Shown: positions 63,235 to 64,000 of the stretch, in pieces
How positions within the stretch are numbered: the stretch's first letter is position 1
Layout of the letters: each line of letters opens with the position of its first letter
Source of the DNA: Cupriavidus neocaledonicus
Lineage (GTDB): Bacteria > Pseudomonadota > Gammaproteobacteria > Burkholderiales > Burkholderiaceae
NCBI RefSeq assembly: GCF_000372525.1
Contig: NZ_AQUR01000105.1
Span: forward strand, 101,435-165,434
Length of the DNA stretch: 64,000 nt
Direction of reading: 5' to 3'
Notes under the pieces: model-generated
What the model was told of the DNA's origin: nothing
The model's database searches: none
The model's input: only the letters and a program-made list of their open reading frames with translations
Program-made: the position numbers and the translations under genes

Positions 63235-64000
63235 CGCTGACCTCTGTATCCGCCGCATCCAGCGCGGACGGTGTCTGGCACAACTGCCACCTGCTGCCCG
63301 ACGCCGATCCCGCGCAGGCGCTCCGCGATGCCGCGCTGGTGGTCGAGCACGGGCGCATCGCCTGGCTCGGCGCGGCAGCGGAGTTGCCCGAGGCCTGGCG
63401 CGGCGCGCCGCGCCATGACGGCAACGGTGCCTGGATCACGCCGGGGCTGGTCGATTGCCACACGCACCTGGTCTACGGCGGCCAGCGCGCCGACGAGTTC
63501 GCCATGCGCCTGGCCGGCGCCGGCTATGAGGAGATCGCACGCGCCGGCGGCGGCATCGTGTCGACGGTGCGCGCCACGCGCGGCGCCGACGAAGACACGC
63601 TGTTCGCACAGGCCGCGGCGCGCCTGCAGCCGCTGCTGGCCGAGGGCGTCACCGCCATCGAGATCAAGTCCGGCTACGGACTGAACCTGGAATCCGAACG
63701 CAAGCAGCTGCGCGTGGCGCGCCGGCTGGGCGAGCATTTCGGCGTCTCGGTCCATACCACCTTCCTCGGCGCGCACGCGCTGCCGCCGGAATACGCCGGC
63801 CGGGCCGACGACTATATCGAGCTGGTCTGCAACACCATGCTGCCGGCGCTGGCCGACGAGGGCCTGGTCGATGCCGTCGATGCCTTCTGCGAGTCGATCG
63901 GTTTCTCGATCGCGCAGACCGAGCGCGTGTTCGACGCCGCCGCGCGTCACGGCCTGCGCGTCAAGCTGCATGCGGAGCAGCTCAGCAACCTCGGCGGCGC
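63231..64000 (+). CDS. hutI: Imidazolonepropionase, N-terminal part
   Basis: The frame opens at the ATG at 63231 (MTLTSVSAASSADGVWHN) and runs off the right edge without a stop; about 256 residues are seen. The amidohydrolase metal motif is ITPGLVDCHTHLVYGG, and GGGIVSTVRATRGADED, IEIKSGYGLNLESERK and TTFLGAHALPPEY are diagnostic of HutI. It opens the imidazolone ring to formiminoglutamate. The start overlaps the hutD stop as ATGA. Confidence 0.95.
   Translation, partial: MTLTSVSAASSADGVWHNCHLLPDADPAQALRDAALVVEHGRIAWLGAAAELPEAWRGAPRHDGNGAWITPGLVDCHTHLVYGGQRADEFAMRLAGAGYEEIARAGGGIVSTVRATRGADEDTLFAQAAARLQPLLAEGVTAIEIKSGYGLNLESERKQLRVARRLGEHFGVSVHTTFLGAHALPPEYAGRADDYIELVCNTMLPALADEGLVDAVDAFCESIGFSIAQTERVFDAAARHGLRVKLHAEQLSNLGG

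Overview
The window reads as about 64 kb of a betaproteobacterial main chromosome, most likely Cupriavidus (Burkholderiaceae). This is inferred from high GC, the protein character of nearly every gene, and local gene pairs such as DUF3579 beside argF, murJ divergent from rpsT, and a hut cluster carrying hutD and its own ABC transporter. It is almost wholly housekeeping sequence. No tRNA, rRNA, CRISPR array, prophage or insertion sequence was seen. The one clear mobile element is a group II intron.

Layout: 1-8.1 kb holds the end of a racemase-like gene, a GntR regulator, a GNAT enzyme, miaA, mutL, a DedA membrane protein, a SirB1-type protein and murJ. 8.2-16.7 kb holds rpsT, DUF3579, argF, ppnP, murB, yajQ, a DUF192 protein, a small Lys/His-rich exported protein, an RluE-type pseudouridine synthase, icd, a VOC protein and a cold-shock protein. 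17.2-28.3 kb holds clpS-clpA, a Bug-type binding protein coupled to a VOC protein, then dut, coaBC, lspA, ileS and ribF on the minus strand. 28.4-36.4 kb holds a hybrid histidine kinase convergent with a LuxR-type regulator, purN with a NOL1/NOP2/Sun methyltransferase, a MscS channel and a fatty acid desaturase. 36.4-41.6 kb holds nadA-nadC facing nadB, then rpmG, rpmB and radC. 41.7-44.6 kb is a group II intron inserted in the leader of the FKBP gene slpA, followed by ispH. 46.6-51.7 kb is a complete branched-chain amino acid ABC system (livK, H, M, G, F). 51.9-55.5 kb holds argD, a ferredoxin-type reductase and a YeeZ-like protein. 55.8-64 kb is a histidine-utilisation locus: a NitT/TauT-type ABC transporter, hutC, hutH, hutU, hutD and the start of hutI.

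Start/stop overlaps (ATGA or TGATG) tie clpS-clpA, the Bug/VOC pair, purN-methyltransferase, nadA-nadC, ileS-lspA, permease-ATPase and hutU-hutD-hutI into translationally coupled units. Intrinsic terminators mark most unit ends.

The most unusual signals are mostly regulatory. argD has a near-consensus promoter followed by an Arg-rich 22-codon leader ORF and an intrinsic terminator ahead of the gene. Three HutC-like operators share CTGTNTATACAG. A TCTTATATAAGA palindrome is shared by icd and the argF/DUF3579 interval. A perfect palindrome sits at the likely livK transcription start. Several genes have a -10 element exactly 6 nt before the ATG, suggesting leaderless mRNAs. The intron sits only a few bases after the probable slpA transcription start.
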